A DNA stretch of 64,000 nt from Rubrivivax sp. GTDB taxonomy: Bacteria > Pseudomonadota > Gammaproteobacteria > Burkholderiales > Burkholderiaceae_C. Position 1 is the stretch's first letter; every line of letters starts with the position of its first letter. The position numbers were made by a program, and so were the translations under genes. The stretch covers positions 1-64,000 of the forward strand of contig JADJYX010000020.1 in NCBI GenBank assembly GCA_016719535.1. Reading direction: 5' to 3'. Positions 63,746 through 64,000 of this stretch are shown one piece after another. Below the pieces are notes generated by a model, which searched no databases, was not told the DNA's origin, and worked only from the letters and a program-made list of their open reading frames with translations.

Positions 63746-64000
63746 GTGGAGCGCGTGGCGTCGTGGCCGCTGGCGTGGTTGTTGGGCGTCTGGCTGCAAC
63801 TGCAGCAGGCCGAGGTCTGGCCGTGGCCGGTGCAGGCCGCGCTGGCCGCGGCCGGCCTGCTGGGTCTGCTGGCGATCCGGTGGCTGCCGCGCCACGCCGC
63901 GACGCTGTTGGGTGCGCTGGCGCTGGTATCCCTCGCCGCTGGCAGCACCGCCTGGCGCGCCGACCAGCGCCTGGCCGAGCAGTTGCCCGCCGCGCTGGAG
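63746..64000 (+). CDS. comEC: ComEC/Rec2 competence protein N-terminus (3' partial)
   Basis: 85 codons are open from GTG 63746 to the window edge. The N-terminal hydrophobic segments (WPLAWLLGVWLQL, then AALAAAGLLGLLAIRWL) and the following WRADQRLAEQLPAALE match the start of Burkholderiales ComEC, the inner-membrane DNA-uptake channel. A GGGAG site lies about 10 bp upstream. Confidence 0.75.
   Translation, partial: MERVASWPLAWLLGVWLQLQQAEVWPWPVQAALAAAGLLGLLAIRWLPRHAATLLGALALVSLAAGSTAWRADQRLAEQLPAALE

Overview
This 64-kb window is about 70% GC, densely coding, and most consistent with the chromosome of a Burkholderiales betaproteobacterium (Rubrivivax/Leptothrix-like). Supporting features are a tripartite tricarboxylate transporter with a Bug-type receptor, BPSS1780-, DUF4148- and BPSL0067-like families, the thrB / DUF2782 / polA neighbourhood, and TAGAAT-type -10 hexamers. 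I saw no rRNA, tRNA, CRISPR array or recognisable transposase. These assignments come from motifs and family knowledge only; no database search was run.

1-14.4 kb: the end of a conserved gene, recJ, a PQQ-type sugar dehydrogenase, then a leftward stress/complex-assembly operon (HtrA-like protease, MoxR ATPase, DUF58, VWA protein, FmdB zinc ribbon). Next come TatD, a family-6 type DNA glycosylase, a spermidine-synthase fold protein, a GspE/PilB-type ATPase carrying three apparent single-base deletions, and tctBA (tctB carries an apparent single-base insertion). 14.4-24.8 kb: an MFS exporter, a Bug receptor, a gamma-glutamyltransferase homologue and an atypical SDR. A 615-bp inverted repeat follows, then a bacterial BCS1-like AAA protein, a sugar kinase, an EamA permease and quinone oxidoreductase. 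24.8-45.7 kb: mostly housekeeping genes (galU, valS, guaC, uvrD, amtB, thrB, polA, parC), with several notable promoters. amtB has a sigma-54 promoter with NtrC-like half-sites. guaC has a terminator-like hairpin at its predicted 5' end. uvrD, kdgK, polA and the DUF2782 gene look leaderless.

45.7-55.3 kb is the accessory region of most interest. Two paralogous small exported proteins, each with a duplicated GEDSGS motif, are preceded by the same three-hairpin leader with identical spacing to the start codon. They flank a CadC-like regulator with a cyclase-like middle domain, a vanadium-haloperoxidase/PAP2 enzyme with an N-terminal SDG tandem repeat, and an unrecognised 854-residue protein with an HEFGH metal-binding motif. 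A stand-alone cyclic-nucleotide-binding protein follows.

55.4-64 kb: a three-gene 2-oxoacid:ferredoxin oxidoreductase operon with its own NADPH/Fe-S subunit and a thioesterase, ending in a 20-bp-stem hairpin. Then a lower-GC pair resembling an NlpC/CHAP-type effector and a periplasmic partner, a decayed UbiM-type monooxygenase, dsbB, a RidA-family gene and the start of comEC. At least five single-base irregularities (10.6, 10.8, 11.2, 12.75 and 59.18 kb) disrupt otherwise conserved genes; sequencing error is as likely as real mutation.
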